Assembly (NCBI GenBank): GCA_964602415.1 | Contig: CAZRQL010000042.1 | Coordinates: 1-20,687, forward strand | Source: CAZRQL01 sp964602415 | GTDB lineage: Bacteria > Bacteroidota > Bacteroidia > Cytophagales > Flammeovirgaceae | DNA length: 20,687 nt | Direction of reading: 5' to 3' | Shown here: in pieces, positions 1 through 8,099 of the stretch | How positions within the stretch are numbered: the first letter of the stretch is position 1 | How the letters are laid out: each line of letters starts with the position of its first letter | Position numbers and translations under genes: made by a program | The notes under the pieces: model-generated | What the model was told of the DNA's origin: nothing | What the model saw: only the letters and a program-made list of their open reading frames with translations | Database searches by the model: none

Positions 1-2803
1 AGCGATGGCGTTGCACCAAGAGCAACTGCAGTGGAAAGAGTGTATTCTCAAATTCTTCTTTCAGTTCGTGAACCGAGAACTCAATCAACACTTCTTCTTT
101 GTCTTTCTCATCTTCCGAAATATTCAGATTGCTTTTTTGATATAGATATTCAACTACGAACTTTGCCAACTCATGTTGTTTGTCTAATTTTTTCTTCAAC
201 ATTTCTCTGGGATGAAGTGAGAGAACTACAATATGATTTTTTGAGTATTCAAGATTATGCCGCTTAATCCAATTCTTGATTGCCCAAAAGTTAATGATGG
301 TTTTAAGTTTATTTGGTGTTACATTTTCACAACCCATTTCTTCTGCTTCTTCATTCAGTTCCTTGATTTGAAATGTTTTTTCTTGTTGCTCAAAAATTAG
401 AAGCAAGAAATTTTCAATTTTACCAAACTCCTCAACAATCTGTAAAGAGCGATTTTTATTTATTGCTTTCTTAATAAAAGCTGTTAAATCTTTCGCATCG
501 GCCAAAATCTTTTCTTCTCTAAGAAGATTCACAATCTTTATCACTTCTTCTTTTACAATTCCTAAATGGTCGCTGATATAATCTATTCTTGATTCAGCAA
601 CTTCATCACCTGTTTGCTTTCTGCTTTTACTTGAAAAAAGTTTCTTGATAATTCTGATTCCCTTTTCCTTTTGCTTCTCCTCAAATCTTTCGGAAGCATT
701 GATTTTGTCAATGGCTTCCTGTGCGTTCTTGGAAAGAATACTATTTGCAAAAACCCTCGGCATATTTTGTCCTCGCTTTAAATAGCCGGCATCTTCCAAT
801 GCTGCAATTGCTGTTGTTACCCTTGTTTCAATTTCAACAACATTATCATCCCAGCCGGCTTTTCTTGCAATCTCTAATGTAGAGTCTGAAACTGTCGAAC
901 GAAATTTTGTAATCTCTTTTATTGCTTTCCAAATCTGCTGGATCTCTTTGATAGAAATTTTAGTTTGATTCAATAAGAGGAAATGTTTGTCAAGGTCTTC
1001 CTCGTTGAATAGCACAAAACAATTAGCAACAATATTTTCATCTCGGCCTGCTCTCCCTGCTTCCTGAATGTAGTTTTCAAGCGAGTCGGAAATTTCATAG
1101 TGAATCACCATACCAACATCTTTTTTATCAACTCCCATTCCGAAAGCAGATGTTGCAACCATGACTGGAATTTCACCTGATATGAAAGCATTTTGGTTCG
1201 CGGTTTTTTCTTTTACATCCATTTTGCCGTGGTAGGGTCTTGCATCAAAACCATCCTTGGTCAATCTCTCTGCAAGTGAATAAGCTTTTCGTGTCCTTGA
1301 AACATAAATGATAGTGGGGCAATTCTTTTCTTCAATCAAATCTCTTACTGTTTGGTACTTTTCTTCTTCATCTCTTTTTTCAAAAACTTTATATTGGAGA
1401 TTTGTTCTTGATGCCTTTGAAGTGTAGAGTTCAAGATCGAGCGAAAGTTTTTCTTTAAAGTAGCTTCGAATGTCTTCTATTACTTTTTGCTTTGCAGTGG
1501 CAGTAAAGCATGAAACAGGAATCCCATCTTCAAGATTTTTTTTCTCTTGAATCTGTTTAATGAAATCACCAATGTATAAATAATCAACTCTGAAATCTTG
1601 TCCCCAGGAAGAAAAACAGTGAGCTTCGTCAATAACAAAACGAACAATTTTTCTTCCTAAAATCAATCTTTCAACTGTTTTTGAGCGAAGCGATTCAGGT
1701 GAGATATAAAGAATAGATGCAGAGCCATCCTCAACTCGTTCAAATGATTTTGCTCTTTCAATCGGGTCAAGCAAACCATTAATGGTAACAGCTTCTGTGA
1801 TTCCAACTTTTTCAAGATTGTCAACTTGGTCTTTCATCAACGACTGCAAAGGAGAAATGACAACGGTCAAACCCTTTGAACTTTCTCCGCTCATCAACGC
1901 AGGAACTTGAAATGTGATTGACTTTCCGCCACCTGTTGGAAAAACTGCAAGAATGGATTTGTTGTCAACTGCTGCTTTAACTGCTTTCTCTTGCAGTGGC
2001 TCACCCGCATAAGTTCTGAATGAATCAAAACCAAATAATCGTTTCAATCCTTTGTGTATGTCTAAGACATTATTGCAATACGTGCATCCACTTACACAAG
2101 GCTTGTTTCGCAAGCGAAACATTATTCGTTCAACTTCGGGATAGTTTTTCAGAACCCAAGGCGGTGTGATGGAATGTATTTTCTTATGTTCAATAAAAGA
2201 ATTTACAAGCGATAAGCAGTAAGCAAGTTCAATAGGGTATTCTAAAATTATTTTCTTCAGGTCAACTTGTTCGCAAATTTCATTTTGGAATTTTTGTCGA
2301 ATCAGTTGTTCAAGGTCTGTGCTTGCACTTGTGTATGCAATGAAACGGAAGAACGCTTTGAACTCCTTTTTGTTATTCAAAAGCAAATAGAAAATTTGTT
2401 TTAGCGTTTCATCAGTTTGTTTAAAAGCTGTAATTTCATCATTGAATAAATCTCTTGCTTTAATAGCGTCATTTAAAGGGTTATTTCTATCTTCTGTTTG
2501 CAGCTTATCGTCTTTTAATAGCGCATGATATGGCTTGGTTGGAAAAAGCAGAGGAGAAAGAAACAAAGTATCAATGATGTTTGCAGCGTTTATTCCCGCA
2601 TCACTGAGTGTTTTGCCGATATACTTTACATCGTGATTGAGAAGATTGTGTCCGCAAACGAACTGAGTTCCACTCAGAAAATGTATAAATTCAGTTACCG
2701 AATTTTTGTGGAAAGTGCTGCCATCACCTTTGATACTCCCTATGTCAAAAATCTTTTTGCTTTTTGGTTCAATTTCGGTATCTATAAATGCAATTGAATT
2801 CAT
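1..2803 (-). CDS. DnaQ-like exonuclease / RecQ helicase fusion (3' end outside window)
   Basis: Open from ATG at 2803 to the left edge without a stop, giving 934 residues of a longer protein. Residues 1-125 resemble a DEDD 3'-5' exonuclease: D8-T-E10, GHNLLNHD with D58, then NNPLNDA around D112. A linker of about 110 residues ends in C236-x3-C240-x2-C243. A RecQ-type SF2 helicase follows: Walker A FPTGGGKS (288-295), SPLQSLMKDQV, DEAH (392-395), TAT motif, SAFGMGVDK, and QEAGRAGRDE (580-589). Charged helical sequence, possibly winged-helix (DHLGIVKEEV), continues to the edge. Exonuclease plus RecQ recalls the order in WRN, so DNA unwinding and end processing is the likely job; a phage-defence role is only a guess. 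Base composition is more AT-rich than the neighbours. No Shine-Dalgarno sequence is seen. Helicase call sure; exonuclease call good; activity unproven. Confidence 0.88.
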   Translation of the reverse strand, partial: MNSIAFIDTEIEPKSKKIFDIGSIKGDGSTFHKNSVTEFIHFLSGTQFVCGHNLLNHDVKYIGKTLSDAGINAANIIDTLFLSPLLFPTKPYHALLKDDKLQTEDRNNPLNDAIKARDLFNDEITAFKQTDETLKQIFYLLLNNKKEFKAFFRFIAYTSASTDLEQLIRQKFQNEICEQVDLKKIILEYPIELAYCLSLVNSFIEHKKIHSITPPWVLKNYPEVERIMFRLRNKPCVSGCTYCNNVLDIHKGLKRLFGFDSFRTYAGEPLQEKAVKAAVDNKSILAVFPTGGGKSITFQVPALMSGESSKGLTVVISPLQSLMKDQVDNLEKVGITEAVTINGLLDPIERAKSFERVEDGSASILYISPESLRSKTVERLILGRKIVRFVIDEAHCFSSWGQDFRVDYLYIGDFIKQIQEKKNLEDGIPVSCFTATAKQKVIEDIRSYFKEKLSLDLELYTSKASRTNLQYKVFEKRDEEEKYQTVRDLIEEKNCPTIIYVSRTRKAYSLAERLTKDGFDARPYHGKMDVKEKTANQNAFISGEIPVMVATSAFGMGVDKKDVGMVIHYEISDSLENYIQEAGRAGRDENIVANCFVLFNEEDLDKHFLLLNQTKISIKEIQQIWKAIKEITKFRSTVSDSTLEIARKAGWDDNVVEIETRVTTAIAALEDAGYLKRGQNMPRVFANSILSKNAQEAIDKINASERFEEKQKEKGIRIIKKLFSSKSRKQTGDEVAESRIDYISDHLGIVKEEVIKIVNLLREEKILADAKDLTAFIKKAINKNRSLQIVEEFGKIENFLLLIFEQQEKTFQIKELNEEAEEMGCENVTPNKLKTIINFWAIKNWIKRHNLEYSKNHIVVLSLHPREMLKKKLDKQHELAKFVVEYLYQKSNLNISEDEKDKEEVLIEFSVHELKEEFENTLFPLQLLLVQRHR

Positions 2804-3163
2804 TTTCTATTTGCTAAATATTCGTAAAAGTAAGAAAGTAGGAGTCATTTGATTTTCTACTAAAATTCTAAAGCGTAGGAAGAAGCGACTTTTTTTAGAA
2901 TTGCCAGTAAGTTAGCTTTTAGTGTCGGGTCAATCAAAAAATATTCCCCTCTTGTGAGGCAGTCTAAATTTTAGATATAGCGGCCAAAATAAAAAAATCT
3001 GCAATACTATAAAATAAGTTGCTATACTATTAACCTTATAAGATGTTTCACAAATTTTTTTTTAAATAGTTAACTAAAGATAGGTCTCATTGCAATAGAT
3101 ATTAAAATACTAAATTGCAATTACTGTAAAAATGCTTTTTTTGCATAAAACAAAACTTCCCAA
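2804..3163. other. AT-rich spacer with small inverted repeats
   Basis: This 360-bp divergent spacer between the exonuclease-RecQ gene and truB has no convincing gene. It holds a 9-bp inverted repeat AATTCTAAA (2864-2872) / TTTAGAATT (2894-2902), a small CCTC-TTGT-GAGG hairpin (2948-2959), and the palindrome TCTAAATTTTAGA (2963-2975), which shares the TCTAAA core with the first repeat. Long A and T runs follow to 3130. It may hold both divergent promoters, or be the scar where the AT-rich gene joined the core chromosome; the sequence does not decide between them. Confidence 0.5.
3090..3117 (+). promoter_or_regulatory. Candidate truB promoter (Bacteroidota type)
   Basis: TTG at 3090-3092, an 18-nt spacer, then TAAATTG at 3111-3117 resembles the Bacteroidota pair TTG(-33)/TAnnTTTG(-7), with an imperfect -7. 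It would give a leader of about 40 nt before the truB ATG. A pattern match in AT-rich DNA, so weak. Confidence 0.25.
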
Positions 3164-3880
3164 ATGCCCAAATTGCCCGATGATTTCGATCCCAAAAAAG
3201 GATTTGTTTTTTTGATAGATAAGCCGCAAAAATGGACATCTTTTGACGTAGTAAACAAAGTCCGCTATGCGCTGGGCAGGGGCATAAAGGTAGGCCATGC
3301 CGGCACTTTAGACCCTTTGGCTACCGGGCTGTTGGTGCTTTGCTGCGGGGCTATGACCAAGCAAATAGACACACTGCAAGCCGGCACCAAAACCTACGAA
3401 GGCATCCTTCAACTTGGGGCTACCACAGTGAGCTACGACAGCGAAACCCCGCTTGAAAATCCTAAGGACTTCTCCCTCCTTAGCGAAGAGCAGCTTACAT
3501 TAGCTTTTAAGCAGTTTGAAGGCAAAATTTTACAAGTCCCGCCTGCTTATTCTGCTGTCCAGATTGAAGGCAAAAGAGCCTACCAACTGGCGCGAGAAGG
3601 CAAACAGCCCGAACTAAAAGCACGAGAAGTAGAGATTTTCGATTTGCAGGTATTGGACATAGACTTGCCCTTAGTTGGTTTTAGAATGACTTGCAGCAAG
3701 GGCACTTATGTACGCAGTTTTGCGCACGACTTGGGGCAAAAGTTAGGCTGTGGAGGTTTTTTGAGCGGTTTGCGGCGCACCCGAAGCGGAGACTTTACTA
3801 TCGAACAGGCTTGGCAAATTGACGAATTGGTTGGGGCTTTGAAGCAGTGGCGACATGCCCGAACATCCCAAGAAAAATAG
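3164..3880 (+). CDS. truB: tRNA pseudouridine(55) synthase TruB
   Basis: Converts U55 of the tRNA T-loop to pseudouridine in the cytoplasm. The 238-residue product has the family core: GFVFLIDKPQKWTSFDVV near the N-terminus, the catalytic loop GHAGTLDPLATG with Asp50 as nucleophile, the KTYEG segment near residue 77 and KGTYVRSFAHDLG in the C-terminal half. It is shorter than the E. coli enzyme and lacks a C-terminal PUA-type extension, as is common in Bacteroidota. The ATG at 3164 is chosen because the family's N-terminal motif follows within about 15 residues; no Shine-Dalgarno is present. Genes often found upstream of truB in this phylum (cell division and undecaprenyl-diphosphatase genes) are absent here and replaced by the AT-rich helicase gene. 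The stop codon lies inside a terminator stem shared with the convergent DUF4249 gene. Confidence 0.97.
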   Translation: MPKLPDDFDPKKGFVFLIDKPQKWTSFDVVNKVRYALGRGIKVGHAGTLDPLATGLLVLCCGAMTKQIDTLQAGTKTYEGILQLGATTVSYDSETPLENPKDFSLLSEEQLTLAFKQFEGKILQVPPAYSAVQIEGKRAYQLAREGKQPELKAREVEIFDLQVLDIDLPLVGFRMTCSKGTYVRSFAHDLGQKLGCGGFLSGLRRTRSGDFTIEQAWQIDELVGALKQWRHARTSQEK

Positions 3881-3905
3881 CCACAGTTGTATGCTGTGGC
3901 TATTT
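3875..3905. terminator. Bidirectional terminator between truB and DUF4249 gene
   Basis: Perfect 12-bp stem AAATAGCCACAG (3875-3886) and CTGTGGCTATTT (3894-3905) with a 7-nt loop. The left arm contains the truB stop codon, and the convergent gene ends 2 nt to the right. The A/T ends give U-rich tails both ways (TTTTTCTT on the minus strand), so it can serve both genes. Confidence 0.85.
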
Positions 3906-3907
3906 GA

Positions 3908-4816
3908 TTATTCCACTACTTTTTCCAGCCAACTTACCGAAGAAACACAGAAAATGCCCAATCCCTTTTCCCCTTCGCTTTCTATGTTGGTCAGTAGGTT
4001 GTAGGGTGGGGTGGCAAAAAGCCCGCCATTGGTGAGTTGGTCTTGCGCTTGCTGCAAGAAGCGGTGTACAATGTTGGGTACGGAATGGATCTCAACCCTG
4101 ACCGTATCCCCAACCTGATAAGGCCCGTTATCGGGATTGTTTCTATCCACATAATTAATTCTAATAAGCCGAATAGGCAAAATAAAAGCAAGCCCATCGG
4201 AAAGACTTCCACCATCAAATGCAGCATCAAAAGCAGCATTTATGTACTCAGGGTCATCGATAAAGCGATTATTTTTATAAGTTTTTATCCAATAAGTATC
4301 TCCGCGTCCCACAAAATCCGTAGCCGAAAACTGCGCCACAAAGCCATTTTCAAAATTAAAAGGAATCGTTTTTTTGTCCAAAATAGAAATAGAATCTATC
4401 ACCGGAACGCGGTTCATACGGCTTTTTGATTTGTATTTGCCCTTTTCGGTTACGATTTCCAATGAAAAATAATCGCCAACTTTCCCCAAACGATTTGCAG
4501 AGTCAAAATCATAGCTATAAACGCCGTTTTTATTGTCAATAAAATTATACTGAATTAATTTGTTGCTGTAAGTGCTGTCTTGGCCATGGTTAATAACCAC
4601 AACAGAAGCATTCTGAATCGGTTTTGCAGGGCTTGAATCGAAATATTCACCCGAAAAAGTAAGTCTAATAATTTGTTTTTGAGGCAAATCATTGATAAAT
4701 CCATCTACGACTACTTGGGGTCTTCCCGAATCAAGTTTCACGTTGATTACATCTTCGCAAGCAGACAGCATCTGCACAAAGATGATGAATGAAGCTATTT
4801 TAATAAGGTTTTTCAT
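3908..4816 (-). CDS. DUF4249 family lipoprotein, partner of the TonB-dependent receptor
   Basis: A 302-residue lipoprotein. The N-terminus is a lipoprotein signal peptide with lipobox LSAC, lipidated at Cys20; acidic residues right after it (CED) are compatible with surface export in Bacteroidota. The mature part has DUF4249 features: the VINVKLDSGRPQVVVDGFI opening, IRLTFSGEYFDSSPAKPI and VVVINHGQDSTY, which suggest a beta-rich extracellular fold. It starts 5 nt after the stop of the TonB-dependent receptor and is surely co-transcribed with it. DUF4249 proteins commonly accompany such receptors and are presumed outer-membrane accessory or ligand-capture proteins, but no substrate is established and nothing here names one. 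Family call firm, role inferred from the pairing. Confidence 0.88.
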   Translation of the reverse strand: MKNLIKIASFIIFVQMLSACEDVINVKLDSGRPQVVVDGFINDLPQKQIIRLTFSGEYFDSSPAKPIQNASVVVINHGQDSTYSNKLIQYNFIDNKNGVYSYDFDSANRLGKVGDYFSLEIVTEKGKYKSKSRMNRVPVIDSISILDKKTIPFNFENGFVAQFSATDFVGRGDTYWIKTYKNNRFIDDPEYINAAFDAAFDGGSLSDGLAFILPIRLIRINYVDRNNPDNGPYQVGDTVRVEIHSVPNIVHRFLQQAQDQLTNGGLFATPPYNLLTNIESEGEKGLGIFCVSSVSWLEKVVE

Positions 4817-4821
4817 GGCAA

Positions 4822-7164
4822 TTAAAATTTAAAATTGTAAGAAACAGCGGGAACGAAAGTGCCAATCACACTGTATCGGATGGCTTGGGTCTGAGAGAAG
4901 TTGTCGGGGTTGGGCTGGAAATAGATGGAGAAGGGATTTCTTCGAGCGGTCAAGTTGTAAATAGAGAATGTCCAGAAGTCTTGGTTTTTGCGTCCTTCTC
5001 GCCTTTTTCCTTGCAAAGTAGCTGAGATGTCAGCTCGGAAGTAAGCGGGTATTCGGTAGTTGTTGCGGGCTTCGTCTGCGTTGTGGGGTATGTAGTAGCC
5101 GTGTATGGACAGGCGGTTGGTAGGAAATGTTGCGGGTGTTCCGGTTGAGAAGGTGATGCCGGTAGAGAAACTCCAGCGGTGGTTGTACTCATAAAATCCC
5201 ACAATAGCCAAGTTGTGTGTGCGGTCAAAACGGGTCGGAAACCAGTCCCCTTTGTTGATGCCTTCTACTTTGCGCTCCGTACGCGCCAATGTGTAGCTTA
5301 TCCAGCCATTTATTTTGCCTCTTGTTTTTTTGACATAAAACTCTGCACCGTAGGCGCGCCCTATGCCTGCCAATAAGTCGCCCTCCAGATAGCGATTGAG
5401 CCGCAAATCTGCTCCGTCCACGTAGTCCAAAGAGTTTTGGTACTCTTTGTAATAGAGTTCGACAGAGGTCTCGTACAGGTTGTTTTTAAAGTTTTTGAAA
5501 ATCCCCAACGCGATTTGGTCGGCTATGGATGGACGAATGTTGTTGGTGGAGGGTGTCCAAACGTCCAGCGGCGTGGAGGCCGTGGTATTGGAAACCAGGT
5601 GCAAGTATTGAGCCATACGGTTGTAGCTGGTTTTCAATGATGTGCTATTGCCAATTTCATATTTTAATGAGATGCGAGGCTCAGGGGTGATGTAAGTTTT
5701 GATAGGCTCCCATTGGTCAAAAACTTGCGTAGAAGCCACCGGTCTGCGCTCTCCGGCGGGCGCATCGCTGAAGGTATAAGCCTCACCCGCCCCCAAGTAG
5801 CTAAATCCTGAAAGCCTGAAGCCGACTTCACCGGACAATTTGTCGGTCAGTGTGGTTTGATTGGATATGTAAAGACCAAACTCAGCTCCGTACTTGGATT
5901 CCAGTCCGATGGTTCTTTTTACGCCTGAACTTGCGATGTTGGCCACGCCCGGGCGGAAGTCATACAAAGTGAAGAGTCCGCCAAAATTGAACTCATTTTT
6001 CTGGTTTATGAAATAAGTCAGTTGAGGTTTGAGGCTGTAATTGATGATTCTCGATGTCCAATCAAAGCTGTCGTCCCCGCCGTTGGTGGTGAACCCCAGA
6101 TTATAGACATAGTTGCTGTACACAGCCGAAACATTGGAAAACAGCCTGTCGCTAAAGAGGTGATTCCAGCGCAGGGTAGTGGTGGTATTCCCCCAGTTGA
6201 ATTTGAAGTTTGCCCCAAAAACATCTCTTCCGTAGTAACCGGAGAGATAAATTTTATCCTTAGGGCCTAATTCGTAGTTGGCTTTGGCGGTAAGGTCATA
6301 AAAATAAAAACTCGTGCCCCGCAGGTTGTCGGGCAAAAAAGGCCTGGCCAATACGTCGAGATAAGATCGCCTAGCGGCCACTATAAAAGAGCCTTTGTTT
6401 TTGACGATGGGTGCTTCCAAAGTCAAACGGCTAAAAATCAAACCAATACCTCCTTGTGCTGAAAACTTTTTATTGTTGCCCTCTTTCATACGCACGTCCA
6501 ATATGGCCGAGTTACGCTCGCCGTATCGTGCGGGTATGCCTCCTTTGATGAGCTTAACGTCTTTGACCGCATCGGGATTGAATACAGAAAAGAAGCCAAA
6601 AAGGTGTGCGGAGTTATAGACCACCGCCTCGTCGAGGAGCACCAAGTTCTCGCCAACTCCACCGCCGCGCACATTGAAGCCCGATGCCCCCTCCCCAACG
6701 GTGCTCACACCGGGCAGCAGTTGCAGGTTGCGCACCAAGTCCACTTCGCCCAGCAAAGCAGGCATTTTGAGCATGGTTTTGATGTCCATTTTCATTGTGC
6801 TCATCTCTACGGATTTGATGTTTTCGTCTTCGCGCACATCAGAGATTTCTACTTCACTGAGTTGGATGTTATCTTCTTTGAGTTCGTAGTCGCGGCGCAT
6901 GTCTGCGCTCAAATCAAGAGTGTCGTAAATGGTTTCATAGCCCAAAAAGCTGATTTTGAATACATAGCTACCGGGCGGCAAACTGATTGAATAAAACCCA
7001 TACACATTGGAGGTGGCCCCGGAGTTTTGGGTGTACACAGTTGCCCCAATGAGGGTTTCCCCTGATTTAGCATCTTTGATGTAGCCGCTGAGGGTGGCTT
7101 TTTTCTGAGCTTCTACTCCCAAGGCAAAAAAAATGAACGGAAGCAAAAAAAAGGTATGTTTCAT
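4822..7164 (-). CDS. TonB-dependent outer-membrane receptor with carboxypeptidase-regulatory-like N-domain
   Basis: A 780-residue outer-membrane transporter, energised by TonB-ExbBD. A signal peptide probably cleaves after A19 (GVEA-Q). Residues about 22-110 form a carboxypeptidase-D-regulatory-like beta sandwich (LSGYIKDAKSGETLIGATVY). The plug follows at about 115-235, with LLPGVSTVGEGASGFNVRGG and DAVKDVKLIKGGIPARYG. The rest is a beta barrel ending in aromatic YNFKF, a BAM-type insertion signal. It is shorter than typical SusC proteins and is paired with DUF4249, not SusD, so a glycan substrate is not implied; iron, peptide or another ligand is equally possible. The 116-bp spacer upstream probably holds the operon promoter: TATTGTTG on the minus strand near 7186-7193 misses TAnnTTTG by one base. 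Confidence 0.93.
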   Translation of the reverse strand: MKHTFFLLPFIFFALGVEAQKKATLSGYIKDAKSGETLIGATVYTQNSGATSNVYGFYSISLPPGSYVFKISFLGYETIYDTLDLSADMRRDYELKEDNIQLSEVEISDVREDENIKSVEMSTMKMDIKTMLKMPALLGEVDLVRNLQLLPGVSTVGEGASGFNVRGGGVGENLVLLDEAVVYNSAHLFGFFSVFNPDAVKDVKLIKGGIPARYGERNSAILDVRMKEGNNKKFSAQGGIGLIFSRLTLEAPIVKNKGSFIVAARRSYLDVLARPFLPDNLRGTSFYFYDLTAKANYELGPKDKIYLSGYYGRDVFGANFKFNWGNTTTTLRWNHLFSDRLFSNVSAVYSNYVYNLGFTTNGGDDSFDWTSRIINYSLKPQLTYFINQKNEFNFGGLFTLYDFRPGVANIASSGVKRTIGLESKYGAEFGLYISNQTTLTDKLSGEVGFRLSGFSYLGAGEAYTFSDAPAGERRPVASTQVFDQWEPIKTYITPEPRISLKYEIGNSTSLKTSYNRMAQYLHLVSNTTASTPLDVWTPSTNNIRPSIADQIALGIFKNFKNNLYETSVELYYKEYQNSLDYVDGADLRLNRYLEGDLLAGIGRAYGAEFYVKKTRGKINGWISYTLARTERKVEGINKGDWFPTRFDRTHNLAIVGFYEYNHRWSFSTGITFSTGTPATFPTNRLSIHGYYIPHNADEARNNYRIPAYFRADISATLQGKRREGRKNQDFWTFSIYNLTARRNPFSIYFQPNPDNFSQTQAIRYSVIGTFVPAVSYNFKF

Positions 7165-7280
7165 GGAATAATTAAGAATCTAACCAACAATATTGACGAA
7201 GGTTTACAGAAGGATAGGACACACGAAAGCGATTTTTAGCAAGAATTCCTTGATAATTTTTTGGGGCACTTGCTCAATAT

Positions 7281-8015
7281 TTAGCTGAGCCTATCCTTCC
7301 AATAACCCACCAACTCGTGCAAGCATTTTTGAATTTTTGGGAAGTAGCCCAGCGACGGTATGTAGTGCTGCCATGTGATGGGGTCTTCTCTTTTGACTAT
7401 GTAGTCGGTAGGGGCGGGTATGGGTTCGATGCCTTTTTTTCGCAACAGCATCAGTGCCCTGGAAGTATGAAGGGCACTGGTGGCAACGATGAGTTGCGTT
7501 TGGTTTCCAAAACGCTCAAAATAGGCTTGGGCTTCTTCGGCGGTATTGCGCGGGGTTGGCTGGGTAAAGATGATTGAACTGTCCACACCCAACTCGATAG
7601 CCGCCCACTTGGTGAGTTCTGCCTGTGAAAATGTTCTTCCAAAATTGGCTCCCGATGTAATGATGTTGCAGTGGGGTAGTTTTTTGGAAATTCTGATGGC
7701 TTCGCAAAGCCGAGTCAAACTGACATGACCCAATTGGGAGATGGCACTCATCCGCTTGTCTTCGCCCATAGATGCCCCCAAAACCAGTATATGGTACTGT
7801 TTGGAAGTGTCCAATTCCTCCACTTTTAGCGCAGGGTACTGGTCTTCCAGATAGACCGCCAACCTGTAAGGAAGAAACGGAGTGGTAAGAGCATAAAGAG
7901 CCACTAAATAAATAATCACCAGCCATTTGTTCCATTTCTTCAGCCACAAAAAAAAACCTCCCACCAAAAACCAAAACGGTGGGTTGATGGCCAAATTGAC
8001 AAAAAAAGTAACCAT
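7281..8015 (-). CDS. DUF218 / YdcF-ElyC-SanA-like membrane protein
   Basis: A 244-residue inner-membrane protein. Two hydrophobic segments occupy about residues 5-24 and 31-50, followed by a soluble DUF218 domain with the family pattern: HILVLGAS near 75, ITSGA near 119, then PRNTAEEAQ and VATSALHTSRALMLLRKKG. Relatives include E. coli ElyC and SanA, linked to cell-envelope integrity, and YdcF, reported to bind S-adenosylmethionine; the biochemical role of this branch is not settled. It is on the same strand as the DUF2723 gene but separated by a terminator-like hairpin, so it probably has its own promoter. The ATG at 8015 gives a normal length for the family. Confidence 0.85.
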   Translation of the reverse strand: MVTFFVNLAINPPFWFLVGGFFLWLKKWNKWLVIIYLVALYALTTPFLPYRLAVYLEDQYPALKVEELDTSKQYHILVLGASMGEDKRMSAISQLGHVSLTRLCEAIRISKKLPHCNIITSGANFGRTFSQAELTKWAAIELGVDSSIIFTQPTPRNTAEEAQAYFERFGNQTQLIVATSALHTSRALMLLRKKGIEPIPAPTDYIVKREDPITWQHYIPSLGYFPKIQKCLHELVGYWKDRLS

Positions 8016-8046
8016 TGCAGTAAGTCTAAGTTCATTGCTTTAAAAT

Positions 8047-8079
8047 GAAAAAAGCTTGCCAAACAGGCAGGCTTTTTTC
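8047..8079 (-). terminator. Terminator hairpin after the DUF2723 gene
   Basis: GAAAAAAGCTTGCC (8047-8060) and GGCAGGCTTTTTTC (8066-8079) form a 14-bp stem with one non-Watson-Crick position and a 5-nt loop. Read on the minus strand, it lies 20 nt past the DUF2723 stop and ends in a T6 tract. It separates that gene from the DUF218 gene. Confidence 0.75.
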
Positions 8080-8099
8080 TAAATATTTTTTGTTAATAC

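Noticed and set aside
2060..2100. CX3CX2C of the helicase gene as a radical-SAM enzyme
   Set aside because: No radical-SAM barrel motifs surround it, and it leads directly into the helicase domain.
2525..2797. 90-residue plus-strand frame opposite the helicase start
   Set aside because: Lies antisense to the exonuclease domain, whose motifs are clear on the minus strand; no family features.
7209..7299. 10-bp inverted repeat GAAGGATAGG / CCTATCCTTC
   Set aside because: One arm is inside the DUF218 coding end and the loop is 71 nt; probably chance, with no sign of function.
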